Positions 8,714 through 16,405 of a stretch of DNA of 64,000 bases are shown piece by piece. The translations under genes were made by a program, and so were the position numbers. The notes under the pieces were generated by a model that did no database searches, had not been told where the DNA came from, and saw only the letters and a program-made list of their open reading frames with translations. The DNA lies in NCBI GenBank assembly GCA_902771155.1, contig CACXVS010000020.1, positions 1 through 64,000 of the forward strand. Direction: 5' to 3'. The DNA comes from an uncultured Prevotellaceae bacterium (GTDB lineage: Bacteria; Bacteroidota; Bacteroidia; Bacteroidales; Bacteroidaceae). Position 1 is the stretch's first letter; each line of letters starts with the position of its first letter.

Positions 8714-9202
8714 TCATTTCCGGGAGGGAATGAAGGTTTCCCAGGTTTGGTCATCGTAGAAGACCCGGATTTCAAGGACACGGCGTTGCGGTTTGTCAAG
8801 ACTTTTAACTTCTTCACGAACCAAATCCAGGCGTGTACTACGGACACTATTGGAATTTGAAGTGACTAAAGGACCATTTTGTGGGGTCGGATCTGGATTC
8901 TGATCAAAATCGAGCATCGGATTTTGAACCTGATAACGCTCCTGGCTCCCCTGATGCTCCTGGGAAGCAACACCCTCCGAGGGGGTAGGAGATGAGAAAT
9001 ACATATCACCTGTACCCAACAAGAGCCAATCGATATTGATGTTAGGAATTTTCTTTTTGAGCACTTCCACCACATTCAGAGTAGGGCGGGTGCGACCATT
9101 AAAGATACTACTAAGGGTGGCTGGTGCCAAACCAACATAGCTGGCAAACTCCGACTGAGTCATCTTCAGAGACTCCATAATCTGTCTGATTCGATCCTTC
9201 AT
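8714..9202 (-). CDS. XRE-family helix-turn-helix transcriptional regulator
   Basis: This 162-residue DNA-binding protein has an N-terminal HTH (about residues 3-60): IRQIMESLKMTQSEFASYVG is helix 1 to helix 2, and LAPATLSSIFNGRTRP is the recognition helix region. A low-complexity linker rich in Ser, Pro, Gln and Asn follows, then a conserved C-terminal patch with RRVLEIRVFYDDQTWETF. The gene stands alone: repeats lie downstream, and a 760-bp AT-rich non-coding island lies upstream beyond its promoter. The regulator family is clear; its targets are not. Confidence 0.85.
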   Translation of the reverse strand: MKDRIRQIMESLKMTQSEFASYVGLAPATLSSIFNGRTRPTLNVVEVLKKKIPNINIDWLLLGTGDMYFSSPTPSEGVASQEHQGSQERYQVQNPMLDFDQNPDPTPQNGPLVTSNSNSVRSTRLDLVREEVKSLDKPQRRVLEIRVFYDDQTWETFIPSRK

Positions 9203-9253
9203 TACTCAATAACGTCATTTAGGGGCAAAATAGCCCGTTTTACATTCAGTTTA

Positions 9254-9261
9254 CAAAGTTA
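9254..9261 (-). promoter_or_regulatory. -7 box TAACTTTG for the XRE regulator
   Basis: TAACTTTG on the minus strand lies 51 bp before the regulator start codon. Confidence 0.6.
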
Positions 9262-9904
9262 AAGCAAAATTTTGAATTGTACAAGAAAATATAGAAATTT
9301 AAAATCTTAAAATACAAATTAAGAATTTGGAATTTGAAATTTACAAAGTGGATAATTTGAGTTTGGATTTGTATATGTGAATTTAAATACCAAAACAGCT
9401 ATCAAAGACAAATTTGAGGCTTTTTGCATAAATAACTGGTTATAAATGGAATATTTAAATCAAAATGGTCTTAACGAGGTCGGATATGCAAAAAACAGAG
9501 TCTTGAATTCTGAAAAACAAAACCAAAATATATAAATTCAACTATAATCAACTGATTTATACACGTTTATCACAATAGCAACCTATTGTATGTATTTAAG
9601 TTTGGATACTTAAAGTCGAGAATTTAAATTTAAATAGTAATAATTTGCGATTGTAATCCATCTTGCAAAATTATAAATTTGAGTATTAAAACACAAAAGT
9701 TAGTCTTTTGTGATTTAGATTTTTAAACCAAAGATCGGATTTTTAAATGCAAAAGAATGTGAACGATTAATTTAGGGACGCTCAAAATGCCCAAATCTGT
9801 CATTTCTCACGTATTCTGAACCACTGGAGAGAAATCTGGAAATACGCGAGTTTTGAAGGGGTAAAAATGCCCGAAAACCCTTGGTTTTATCGGCTTTTGA
9901 GCCT

Positions 9905-9929
9905 AAAAAAAGCACTCCAGAAAAGTGCT
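9905..9929 (-). terminator. Terminator after holA
   Basis: On the minus strand AGCACT (9929-9924), a 7-nt loop and AGTGCT (9916-9911) are followed by six Ts; it lies 36 bp past the holA stop. Confidence 0.7.
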
Positions 9930-9965
9930 CTTTTTAGAAATTCCAGCTCAAGAAAAGGAAGGATT

Positions 9966-10994
9966 TTAGTGCAAAATGTAAAAAATCAGTTCCTTCATTA
10001 GCTCACCTGGAGGGGTGTTAGGGTTGTCTAATCCCTTACTTTTGGCATCGATTTCGCGTATCTTGGAAATAATCTGCATCGTCTTCATACCAGTGTAGTT
10101 TCGCATGCCAATCATGTAGTCTTTCGCAGACCATGAATTTCGCAATTCCAACCACTCTCCCACCGCCTCCTGACTCTTGTTATTTGGCGCATAATACGCG
10201 ATCATTAAATTCTGGAAATAATTAAAGAGCAACGGGAGAAATGAGTAGATGCTACCAGCCTTTGGATTTTCGTCAAAATATTTGATGATGAGGTTTGCTT
10301 TATACACATTCCGGTTGACAATGGCGTCTCTCAGTTCGAAACCATTGAACTCCTTGCTCACCCCAATCTGGTCTTCCACCACTTGGGGCGTCACCTTCTT
10401 CACATCTTCGGGCAGCGAGAGAATCACCTTATCCAATTCGCCAGTCAGGCGAGACAAGTCGGACCCGATATTATCGGCAATCATCTGTGTGGATTTAGGA
10501 TCGATACCTACCCCACGCCGTTTCAGATAGCCCTCAATAAAGGCAGGCAGATCACGCTCCTTGAGTTTTTTGCTCTCAAACAGCACCCCAGCCGACTGAA
10601 TGGCCTTTACATACTCCTTTTTACGACCATCCACCGTACCGTTTTTATGGCACATTACCAGGATTGTTGAGGGCATGGGGGCCTTGAAATACTGGGCTAA
10701 GGCATCGGTATTTTTCACGTTCTGGGCCTCTTTTACAATCACCACCTGATACTCACTCATCATGGGATAGCGGCGCGCATAATCGGCAATCTGAGCGGCT
10801 GTGACATCGCTGCCAAAGAGAACGGTCTGGTTGAAATCACGCTCTTCGGGCTGCAACACATGCTCAGCGATATAGTCGGCTATACGGTCGATATAATAGG
10901 CCTCATCGCCCATCAGGTAATAGACGGGCACAAACTTGCGGGCCTCTAAATCGCGCATAATACTGTCGAAAGTGACATTTTTTGCTTCTGCCAT
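9966..10994 (-). CDS. holA: DNA polymerase III subunit delta
   Basis: This is the clamp-loader delta subunit that opens the beta sliding clamp. The 342-residue protein has the family layout: N-terminal AAA+-like domain with VPVYYLMGDEAYYIDRIADY, the QNVKNTDALAQY clamp-binding region, and the C-terminal helical collar with LDNPNTPPGELMKELIFYIL. Delta lacks a functional Walker A motif, as here. It is transcribed singly from a -7 box at 11032-11039, divergently from the HsdR_N gene, and ends at a terminator inside the AT-rich island. Confidence 0.92.
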   Translation of the reverse strand: MAEAKNVTFDSIMRDLEARKFVPVYYLMGDEAYYIDRIADYIAEHVLQPEERDFNQTVLFGSDVTAAQIADYARRYPMMSEYQVVIVKEAQNVKNTDALAQYFKAPMPSTILVMCHKNGTVDGRKKEYVKAIQSAGVLFESKKLKERDLPAFIEGYLKRRGVGIDPKSTQMIADNIGSDLSRLTGELDKVILSLPEDVKKVTPQVVEDQIGVSKEFNGFELRDAIVNRNVYKANLIIKYFDENPKAGSIYSFLPLLFNYFQNLMIAYYAPNNKSQEAVGEWLELRNSWSAKDYMIGMRNYTGMKTMQIISKIREIDAKSKGLDNPNTPPGELMKELIFYILH

Positions 10995-11017
10995 GATGAT
11001 TTCTCGTATAATATTTG

Positions 11018-11025
11018 TATCTTTG
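11018..11025 (+). promoter_or_regulatory. -7 box TATCTTTG for the HsdR_N gene
   Basis: TATCTTTG on the plus strand lies 7 bp from the oppositely oriented holA box. It supports an ATG well downstream (11090 or 11120) as the true start, since the in-frame ATG at 11015 overlaps the box. Confidence 0.65.
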
Positions 11026-11031
11026 CGGCTA

Positions 11032-11039
11032 CAAAGTTA
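11032..11039 (-). promoter_or_regulatory. -7 box TAACTTTG for holA
   Basis: TAACTTTG on the minus strand lies 37 bp before the holA start; it is back-to-back with the divergent promoter. Confidence 0.65.
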
Positions 11040-11119
11040 GTGCAAATCGAGCGAAATACAAAATAATCTCGATTATTTTTATCTCCGAGATGCAGCCTAA
11101 GTTATCAATAGTTACAAAA

Positions 11120-11569
11120 ATGTTTCGATTAAACCTACCTTCGTACCCTGTTAAAATCAAAGAAAAAGGGGGAAAGCAGCAGATTTTCGACTTTCTGCGC
11201 CGGAAATACGTGGCTTTGACACCTGAGGAATGGGTGCGCCAGCACTTCGTGCACTTCCTGACAGACCAAAAGCACTACCCCAAGGCCCTGCTCTCAAACG
11301 AGGTGGAACTCAAGGTCGGCGAGAAGAAACTGCGCTGCGACACCTTATTATATACGAAAGAACTGAAGCCCCGTATGATCATAGAATACAAGGCTCCTAC
11401 TATAACACTTCAGCAGAAGACTTTCGACCAGATATCGGCCTACAATCTTCTGCTGAAAGTGGATTATCTCGTGGTGAGCAACGGGCTCCAGCACTACTGT
11501 TGTAAAATGGACTATGCCCAACAGAAATACATCTTCCTGGAGCAACTGCCCGACTACGAAAATCTTTAA
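11120..11569 (+). CDS. Stand-alone HsdR N-terminal-like (PD-(D/E)XK) nuclease-fold protein
   Basis: This 149-residue protein corresponds to the N-terminal nuclease-like domain of type I restriction R subunits, but without helicase domains or any HsdM/HsdS neighbours. It is a conserved single-gene family in Bacteroidetes with no assigned role. Motifs visible are QHFVHFL, RCDTLLY (candidate catalytic Asp) and PRMIIEYKAP (candidate Glu-X-Lys), so a PD-(D/E)XK site appears complete. ATG 11120 (MFRLNLPSYP) is preferred; 11090 is an alternative. It converges on the zinc-ribbon gene with a 3-bp gap. Confidence 0.75.
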   Translation: MFRLNLPSYPVKIKEKGGKQQIFDFLRRKYVALTPEEWVRQHFVHFLTDQKHYPKALLSNEVELKVGEKKLRCDTLLYTKELKPRMIIEYKAPTITLQQKTFDQISAYNLLLKVDYLVVSNGLQHYCCKMDYAQQKYIFLEQLPDYENL

Positions 11570-11572
11570 CTA

Positions 11573-12433
11573 TTAATCGTCGATGTCAACCATGTCGTTG
11601 GCATCGGTCACCTTCTTCGACATGGCCGTCTTACGAATGCTGCGCTTACGCGGCTTCTTCTCCTCGCCTGTAGCCTTGTCGATCTTGACACCTGCCAACT
11701 CCGGATCGATCAGAATGCGACCACAGTACTCGCAGACAATAATCTTCTTGTGCATCTTGATATCCAACTGACGCTGAGGGGGAATTTTGTTGAAGCAACC
11801 GCCACAGGCATCGCGCTGCACATAAACCACACCCAGACCATTGCGGGCATTCTTACGGATACGCTTGAAAGAGGTGAGCAGACGGCTCTCGATTTTCGAC
11901 TCGAGGTCCTTCACCTTCTCCTTCAGCTTCTCTTCCTCGGCACGCGTCTCGGTAACAATCTCCTCGAGCTCGTTCTTCTTCACATCGAGATCGCCCTGAC
12001 GCTCCTTGATCACCTCCTCGTTGGCAGCCAACTCCTGCTGTTTCTCAGCAATGCGGTTGTTGGCCTCACGGATCTTCTTATTGCAGAGTTCAATCTCGAG
12101 CGACTGGAACTCAATCTCCTTCGAGAGAGTATCATACTCACGGTTGTTCTTCACCTCATCGAGCTGACTCTTGTAGCGGGCTACACTGGCCTCTGCATCG
12201 GCTATCTCGCCCTTCTTCTGAGTGATGGCCTTCTGGAACTCATCGATCTCATTCTGAATCTTCTCCATGCGGGTGGTCAGACCTTCAATCTCGTCTTCCA
12301 AGTCCTGTACTTCCAAAGGCAACTCACCTCTCAACGCACGCTTCTCATCGATTGACGAGAGCGCTGCCTGAAGCTGGTACAATGTCTTCAGCTTCTCTTC
12401 CACTGACAAATCTGTGGGATCTTTCTTTGCCAT
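11573..12433 (-). CDS. Coiled-coil protein with C-terminal C4 zinc ribbon
   Basis: This 286-residue cytoplasmic protein has a long coiled coil (about residues 30-190, heptad-rich Glu/Lys/Leu) followed by a zinc ribbon with CGGC and CEYC pairs about 35 residues apart. The tail is basic (KKPRKRSIRKT) and ends acidic. Relatives (zf-RING_7/CdsZ-like) are widespread in Bacteroidetes and commonly sit next to nif3, as here (12 bp downstream of it). A nucleic-acid or ribosome-linked role is possible but unproven. Confidence 0.8.
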   Translation of the reverse strand: MAKKDPTDLSVEEKLKTLYQLQAALSSIDEKRALRGELPLEVQDLEDEIEGLTTRMEKIQNEIDEFQKAITQKKGEIADAEASVARYKSQLDEVKNNREYDTLSKEIEFQSLEIELCNKKIREANNRIAEKQQELAANEEVIKERQGDLDVKKNELEEIVTETRAEEEKLKEKVKDLESKIESRLLTSFKRIRKNARNGLGVVYVQRDACGGCFNKIPPQRQLDIKMHKKIIVCEYCGRILIDPELAGVKIDKATGEEKKPRKRSIRKTAMSKKVTDANDMVDIDD

Positions 12434-12445
12434 AAATCTTTACGT

Positions 12446-13204
12446 TTAAATATATAATATCGGATTTGTATTCGTTTCTGCGATGAACGTCCTGACACCC
12501 GGGCATTCACGCTCGATAATCTCCTCAAAGATCTCTGACGTGAACTGTTCGCTCTGGTAATGGCCAATGACGCAAATCTGGATCTGCTGTTCATAGCCAA
12601 AATACTGGTGGTAATGCATCTCGCCCGTAACAAAGGCATCGGCACCAGCCTTCACAGCCTCGTCTAACAGGAAGTCGCCTGCCCCGCCACAAACGGCCAC
12701 ACGCCTGACAGGGCGGCGCAACAGTTCGTTACACATGGTGCACGACACATGGAAAGACTGCTTCAGCTTATGCACAAAGTCGATGGACGCCATGGGTTCG
12801 ACAAGCTCACCCACAGCCCCACTACCCGCGGTGGCCGAATCGGCAGAAGCTCCGCCTGCAGGAGCCAGGAAACGCACATTCTGGAGGCCTAATTTACGGG
12901 CGATACGCCAATTGACACCGCCATTGGCATTGTCCATATTGGTGTGCATCGACACCACCGCCACCCCCTTCTGGATGGCGCGCATCACCGTGCGCTGCAC
13001 ATCGGTGAGATCACTGATCGTCTTCAGTCCACGGAACAATAAAGGGTGGTGGCTCACAATGAGATTGCAACCCTTCGCCACGGCCTCGTCAACAATACTT
13101 TCGTTGACGTCCAGACACAATAATGCCCCTGAAACCTCCGTCTCTGTCAGTCCTACTTGCAAGCCAGCATTATCCCAACTTTCCTGCAAGGGCAGAGGTT
13201 TCAC
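12446..13204 (-). CDS. Nif3-like dinuclear metal-centre protein, short form
   Basis: This is a NIF3/YbgI/YqfO family protein that forms hexameric rings with a dinuclear metal site. Metal ligands are seen in NLIVSHHPLLFRG, SMHTNMDNANGG and, C-terminally, VTGEMHYHQYF and VIGHYQSEQF. The start is GTG at 13204, set by the promoter box only 4 bp upstream, so about 12-15 residues usual at the N-terminus are absent. At 252 residues it lacks the roughly 110-residue inserted domain found in many Bacteroidetes homologues; a Gly/Ala/Ser-rich stretch (about residues 94-113) sits there instead. The biochemical role is unsettled in the family. Confidence 0.88.
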   Translation of the reverse strand: MKPLPLQESWDNAGLQVGLTETEVSGALLCLDVNESIVDEAVAKGCNLIVSHHPLLFRGLKTISDLTDVQRTVMRAIQKGVAVVSMHTNMDNANGGVNWRIARKLGLQNVRFLAPAGGASADSATAGSGAVGELVEPMASIDFVHKLKQSFHVSCTMCNELLRRPVRRVAVCGGAGDFLLDEAVKAGADAFVTGEMHYHQYFGYEQQIQICVIGHYQSEQFTSEIFEEIIERECPGVRTFIAETNTNPILYI

Positions 13205-13208
13205 GCTG

Positions 13209-13216
13209 CAAAATTA
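13209..13216 (-). promoter_or_regulatory. -7 box TAATTTTG directly before the nif3 start codon
   Basis: TAATTTTG on the minus strand, then cagc, then GTG. With a start site several bases after the box, the transcript would begin at or within a few bases of the start codon. Confidence 0.6.
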
Positions 13217-13273
13217 CAAAGAAAAGCCGAAACTTCGTTCCGGCCTTTCTCTGTATTACGTTTTTTTAACAGT

Positions 13274-14065
13274 TTACCAGTCACTGAGACGGGCCCTGGC
13301 CTCTACCCGGTTCTCGACAGCGTCATCCAAAGCCGGGAAGAAATCGATACCCGTCAGAGCCTCAATCTCATCGACCGTACGCACAGCCTCCTCCATCAAC
13401 TGTTTCACGCCTTCATTGCGATAGACAAAGCCAATGGCCATGCCACGCTTGCGACAGAGAACGACCTTAAAGAAGGCCTCAGGCACCCACACCTTGTTGC
13501 GCCCAATCGTCTTGCGGTCTCTCAGATCGCCATAGACGGGACCACAGACAACATCAATAGCCCCGTATTTACGAGCCCATTCACGACACAAGATCTCCAG
13601 ATCGTTCCACTCGTACTTGTTGAGACCATGGTTCTGGGGACAGATATTCGTAAACAGGAACGACTCGGTCATGGCCTGTTTATCCCATTTGTTATCACCT
13701 GCCGGACACATATGACCACGGTCGTACCGGGAGTTGTAATAATCGTTATTCGTAGCCCTGGGAGCCTTTACTTCACCATCTTCCTGGAAGATCTCCTGCT
13801 TACGCTGGTTAGGGCCCTTGGTATGGCCCTCCGTCAAGTGCCATGCCACCCAGTTAGGCGACTTGGAATCCTTATTATAAGACACGATAAAGCCCTTCTT
13901 ATGGAGGATCTGCTCAGGACGATCCTTCAATGGGGCCGGCTGTTCGTACAACGTCTGAGGGGCACTATACAGCCCATCGGGTGTCTGAGCCTGACTCTGT
14001 CGGCCCTTACACGACAGTAAGACTAGCGCCAGTGCCCATACTGCTGTTAAACCTTTGATTTTCAT
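13274..14065 (-). CDS. DNA/RNA non-specific endonuclease, lipoprotein
   Basis: This is a secreted or surface-anchored nuclease of the NucA/EndoG beta-beta-alpha-metal family. The start at 14065 yields a lipoprotein signal (MKIKGLTAVWALALVLLSC, Cys19) and overlaps the preceding stop as ATGA. The catalytic motif DRGHMCPAGDN (His general base) and downstream NICPQNHGLN (metal-binding Asn) are intact. It is 263 residues long, close to family length. A role in scavenging extracellular nucleic acid is inferred. It is the last gene of a four-gene minus-strand run. Confidence 0.92.
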   Translation of the reverse strand: MKIKGLTAVWALALVLLSCKGRQSQAQTPDGLYSAPQTLYEQPAPLKDRPEQILHKKGFIVSYNKDSKSPNWVAWHLTEGHTKGPNQRKQEIFQEDGEVKAPRATNNDYYNSRYDRGHMCPAGDNKWDKQAMTESFLFTNICPQNHGLNKYEWNDLEILCREWARKYGAIDVVCGPVYGDLRDRKTIGRNKVWVPEAFFKVVLCRKRGMAIGFVYRNEGVKQLMEEAVRTVDEIEALTGIDFFPALDDAVENRVEARARLSDW

Positions 14066-15000
14066 ACGCGTGAAGTCATCTGATAAATACAAAATATCCA
14101 GGCAGCCATGATGGTGGCCGCCACAGCTATAGAAATGATAATTGTCAGGACAATATAACCCAGAACCCGGCGCTTGGAGAACCCGGAGAACTGCTTGAGA
14201 GCCACAAAGACCATCAGCACCGCCAGGAATGCCAAAAGACGGGAATCCAGCAAATTGCCTGCGATGGTATAGATACTGTACATGTTGGACGTATAAACCA
14301 GCATGACCACAAACTCTGAATAGCGAAGGTCAGGGATGGCAGGTGCCTGACGGAAGAAAAAATAGAGCGGTACCGTGAAGAGAATCAGCGACAGAAAAGC
14401 GAAGATGGCCGGATTCTTCTGACGAAGCATGTCCATGGTCTTGACAAACTTCATACCAGCCTGAAATATCGGATTCGCTTCGGGCTTCAGGTCCTCAGCG
14501 TGCTTGACGTCGGTCTTTACATCCTTCATGACATCCTCGGTTATGCCGTTCATGTCCACCTTAACCGTCTGTTCGACAGGAGCTTCCTCTTCTTCTATGC
14601 TGAAGTTCAGTCCATGTTCCACGAGCAGACCTAAGGCCGTGAGCAGGAAAAACATCTTAAAAGGCGGGAAATAGGCCGTCTGCATTCCACCGATGTAATC
14701 GCGGATCATATAACCAGGGCGCAATGCCAGATCGCGAATGCTACGGAACATACCCCGATTACCCAGGCCCCAGACATCGAGAAACAAGAGGAAAGCCTTT
14801 TTGAACGAGAACCGTTCTATCTGGGCCGACTGTCCACAGCGGGGACAGAAATTGCCCTGAAAAGCAGTTCCACAAGAATGACATGTATGCTCAGCCTCGG
14901 ACAAAGGCTTCAGCACAGGCGGCCGGCACTGCCAGATACGAAAGGCCCGCAACCACACCTGCCACTGATGTTTATCGGATATAATGCTTAGATAATTCAT
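14062..15000 (-). CDS. DUF3667 membrane protein with N-terminal zinc ribbon
   Basis: This 312-residue Bacteroidetes-specific family protein begins with a zinc ribbon (CHSCGTAFQGNFCPRCGQ, about residues 40-57), followed by the family segment FLLFLDVWGLGNRGMFRSIR and LRPGYMIRDYIGG, and three or four hydrophobic segments toward the C-terminus (about 200-305). The charged loop at about 140-175 is Glu/Asp/Lys-rich. It overlaps the transporter permease gene by 29 bp and the nuclease gene by 4 bp. Function is unknown. Confidence 0.85.
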   Translation of the reverse strand: MNYLSIISDKHQWQVWLRAFRIWQCRPPVLKPLSEAEHTCHSCGTAFQGNFCPRCGQSAQIERFSFKKAFLLFLDVWGLGNRGMFRSIRDLALRPGYMIRDYIGGMQTAYFPPFKMFFLLTALGLLVEHGLNFSIEEEEAPVEQTVKVDMNGITEDVMKDVKTDVKHAEDLKPEANPIFQAGMKFVKTMDMLRQKNPAIFAFLSLILFTVPLYFFFRQAPAIPDLRYSEFVVMLVYTSNMYSIYTIAGNLLDSRLLAFLAVLMVFVALKQFSGFSKRRVLGYIVLTIIISIAVAATIMAAWIFCIYQMTSRV

Positions 15001-15724
15001 AGAACAAGACAGACAAGCCCAAGGACAAGACAGAGGCCGAAATACAACCCACCACCATCAGCAGCATCACCACAAAGGCATAGAGGGGTGTAAAACCTCC
15101 CAGGAAGAGACCGATCAGCAACAAGGGCATGGAGGTAAGGCCCAATACCGACAGATTGGCCACCGTGGGAGCTATCACTGCCAACAGACTGCGCCTGAGG
15201 AAGGGAACCAGGGCCTTGACATGAGACCAGCCGTTGCCCCGCAGGAACTCGTACTGATCCTCATCGGACTGCAATGCCGTGATATAAGTGCTCAGACCCC
15301 GTATCATCATGGATGAGGTATGTCCCAGCAACAAGGCCATGACAGGGACGAACCACAAGGGATCGAAAACCCGCACATGGAGAGCAACGCCCAACACCCA
15401 CAGACCTACCAGGAACACCCCCAGGCACATGCCTCCACTCAACGGAAGCAATAACTGACGCACCTCGAGTTTGCACTTCTTGAGCACTAGGAAAGCCGCA
15501 TAGAAAGTCATACCCAAGTACCATGCCAGCATGAGCCATGCGCTGTTTACCTCGATCAGTGCCCACATCAGCACACACAGCAAGGCCAACTGCACCAGCA
15601 TGCGCCCTACGGCTATGCCAAACGTCTTCAACGCCTGACGGTCAAGCCAGTACAAAACCCCTGCAGGTATGAGCAACAGGAGCAATCCCAGTACCAAGTG
15701 TATGAACAGTTCTGTCGTCATCAT
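14972..15724 (-). CDS. ABC transporter permease, FetB/YbbM (UPF0014) family
   Basis: This is an integral membrane protein of 250 residues with about seven hydrophobic segments and the UPF0014 pattern: RMLVQLALL, LGHTSSMMIRGLSTY, and VANLSVLGLTSMPLLLIGLFLGG. E. coli FetB, with FetA, is implicated in iron export and oxidative-stress resistance. Its partner ATPase gene lies immediately upstream with an ATGA overlap. The substrate is inferred from homology only. Confidence 0.85.
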   Translation of the reverse strand: MMTTELFIHLVLGLLLLLIPAGVLYWLDRQALKTFGIAVGRMLVQLALLCVLMWALIEVNSAWLMLAWYLGMTFYAAFLVLKKCKLEVRQLLLPLSGGMCLGVFLVGLWVLGVALHVRVFDPLWFVPVMALLLGHTSSMMIRGLSTYITALQSDEDQYEFLRGNGWSHVKALVPFLRRSLLAVIAPTVANLSVLGLTSMPLLLIGLFLGGFTPLYAFVVMLLMVVGCISASVLSLGLSVLFYELSKHYIR

Positions 15725-16323
15725 TTAAAAGTGTCTAAATTGAATACCAAATCGGCCCGTGCCAACAGCTGTGACTTACGGGAGGCTATCAAGACCGTCT
15801 TCCCTGCCCTCGCCTGCTCTCTGAGCAATGTGAGGAGCTGTTCTGTCAGTTCAGGCGTCAGATTCGCAGCAGGTTCATCGGCAATCACGATGGGTTTGTC
15901 AGGAGCCTCACGGAGGGTTTTCTCGGCCAACTGATAGATGGCTTCAGGCGAAAGAGGTTCCGGCTGCTGCGCTTTCACTGCCGAGGGCAGGACAGCCTGA
16001 TTCCACACCCCATACTCCCCGGCCTCACAGACTGGCATCTCAGGGACCTTCAACTGGTGAGCCAGCATCTGGATCTCCTGCGGGAGATAGATCATCAGAC
16101 TGCGAAAGGCATGGGCAGAGGCGACTGTCAACAGTTCGCCATCGACACTCACAAACCCTGACTCCACGGGCAAAAAGCCCATCAACGTCCGCAAAAAGGT
16201 AGTCTTACCAGCGCCTTCAGCCCCCGTGATACACGTTATCTGACCATCGCTGGCAATCAATGAGAGTCCCTTCACCAGGCACTGCCCACCCATGGAGATT
16301 GTTGCGTCTTTGACCTCTAACAT
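15721..16323 (-). CDS. FetA-like ABC ATPase lacking the signature motif
   Basis: This is the ATP-binding partner of the FetB-like permease, 200 residues (E. coli FetA is about 225). Walker A GAEGAGKTT (residues 35-43), Q-loop YLPQE and a Walker-B-like VIADEPAANL are present. The LSGGQ signature is missing: the stretch before Walker B reads LSPEAIYQLAEKTL, and the H-loop histidine is replaced (LIASRKSQLL). ATP binding may persist, but normal dimer hydrolysis looks compromised. No frameshift is evident, since the frame is open and the permease is intact. Promoter box at 16338-16345. Confidence 0.82.
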   Translation of the reverse strand: MLEVKDATISMGGQCLVKGLSLIASDGQITCITGAEGAGKTTFLRTLMGFLPVESGFVSVDGELLTVASAHAFRSLMIYLPQEIQMLAHQLKVPEMPVCEAGEYGVWNQAVLPSAVKAQQPEPLSPEAIYQLAEKTLREAPDKPIVIADEPAANLTPELTEQLLTLLREQARAGKTVLIASRKSQLLARADLVFNLDTFK

Positions 16324-16337
16324 ATCATTTGTTTGTG

Positions 16338-16345
16338 CAAAGGTA
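16338..16345 (-). promoter_or_regulatory. -7 box TACCTTTG for the fetAB-DUF3667-nuclease operon
   Basis: TACCTTTG on the minus strand lies 14 bp before the ATPase start. The four following genes overlap one another, so this is probably the operon promoter. Confidence 0.6.
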
Positions 16346-16389
16346 AGAATTATTTTTTATCTGAGGGTATTATTCTGAGAAAAAATGAC

Positions 16390-16397
16390 TAATTTTG
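16390..16397 (+). promoter_or_regulatory. -7 box TAATTTTG for the acyltransferase-deiminase gene
   Basis: TAATTTTG is followed after 5 bp by GTG (16403) and after 8 bp by ATG (16406). An in-frame ATG at 16385 lies upstream of the box and so is probably not in the transcript. No TTTG is seen at the -33 position. Confidence 0.5.
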
Positions 16398-16405
16398 CAC
16401 CCGTG

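Larger units (their letters stand above)
9203..9965. other. AT-rich non-coding island of about 760 bp
   Basis: No credible ORF is present. The base composition is far more AT-rich than the flanking genes, with runs such as atttaaatttaaat and many aattt/ggattt words. The XRE promoter box (9254-9261) and the holA terminator (9905-9929) sit at its two ends. One near-match to a DnaA box (ttatacacg, 9557-9565) is present but not a cluster. Confidence 0.7.

Noticed and set aside
9203..9965. Chromosome replication origin
   Set aside because: Only one near-match DnaA box is visible, there is no dnaA neighbour, and holA alone is not an origin marker.
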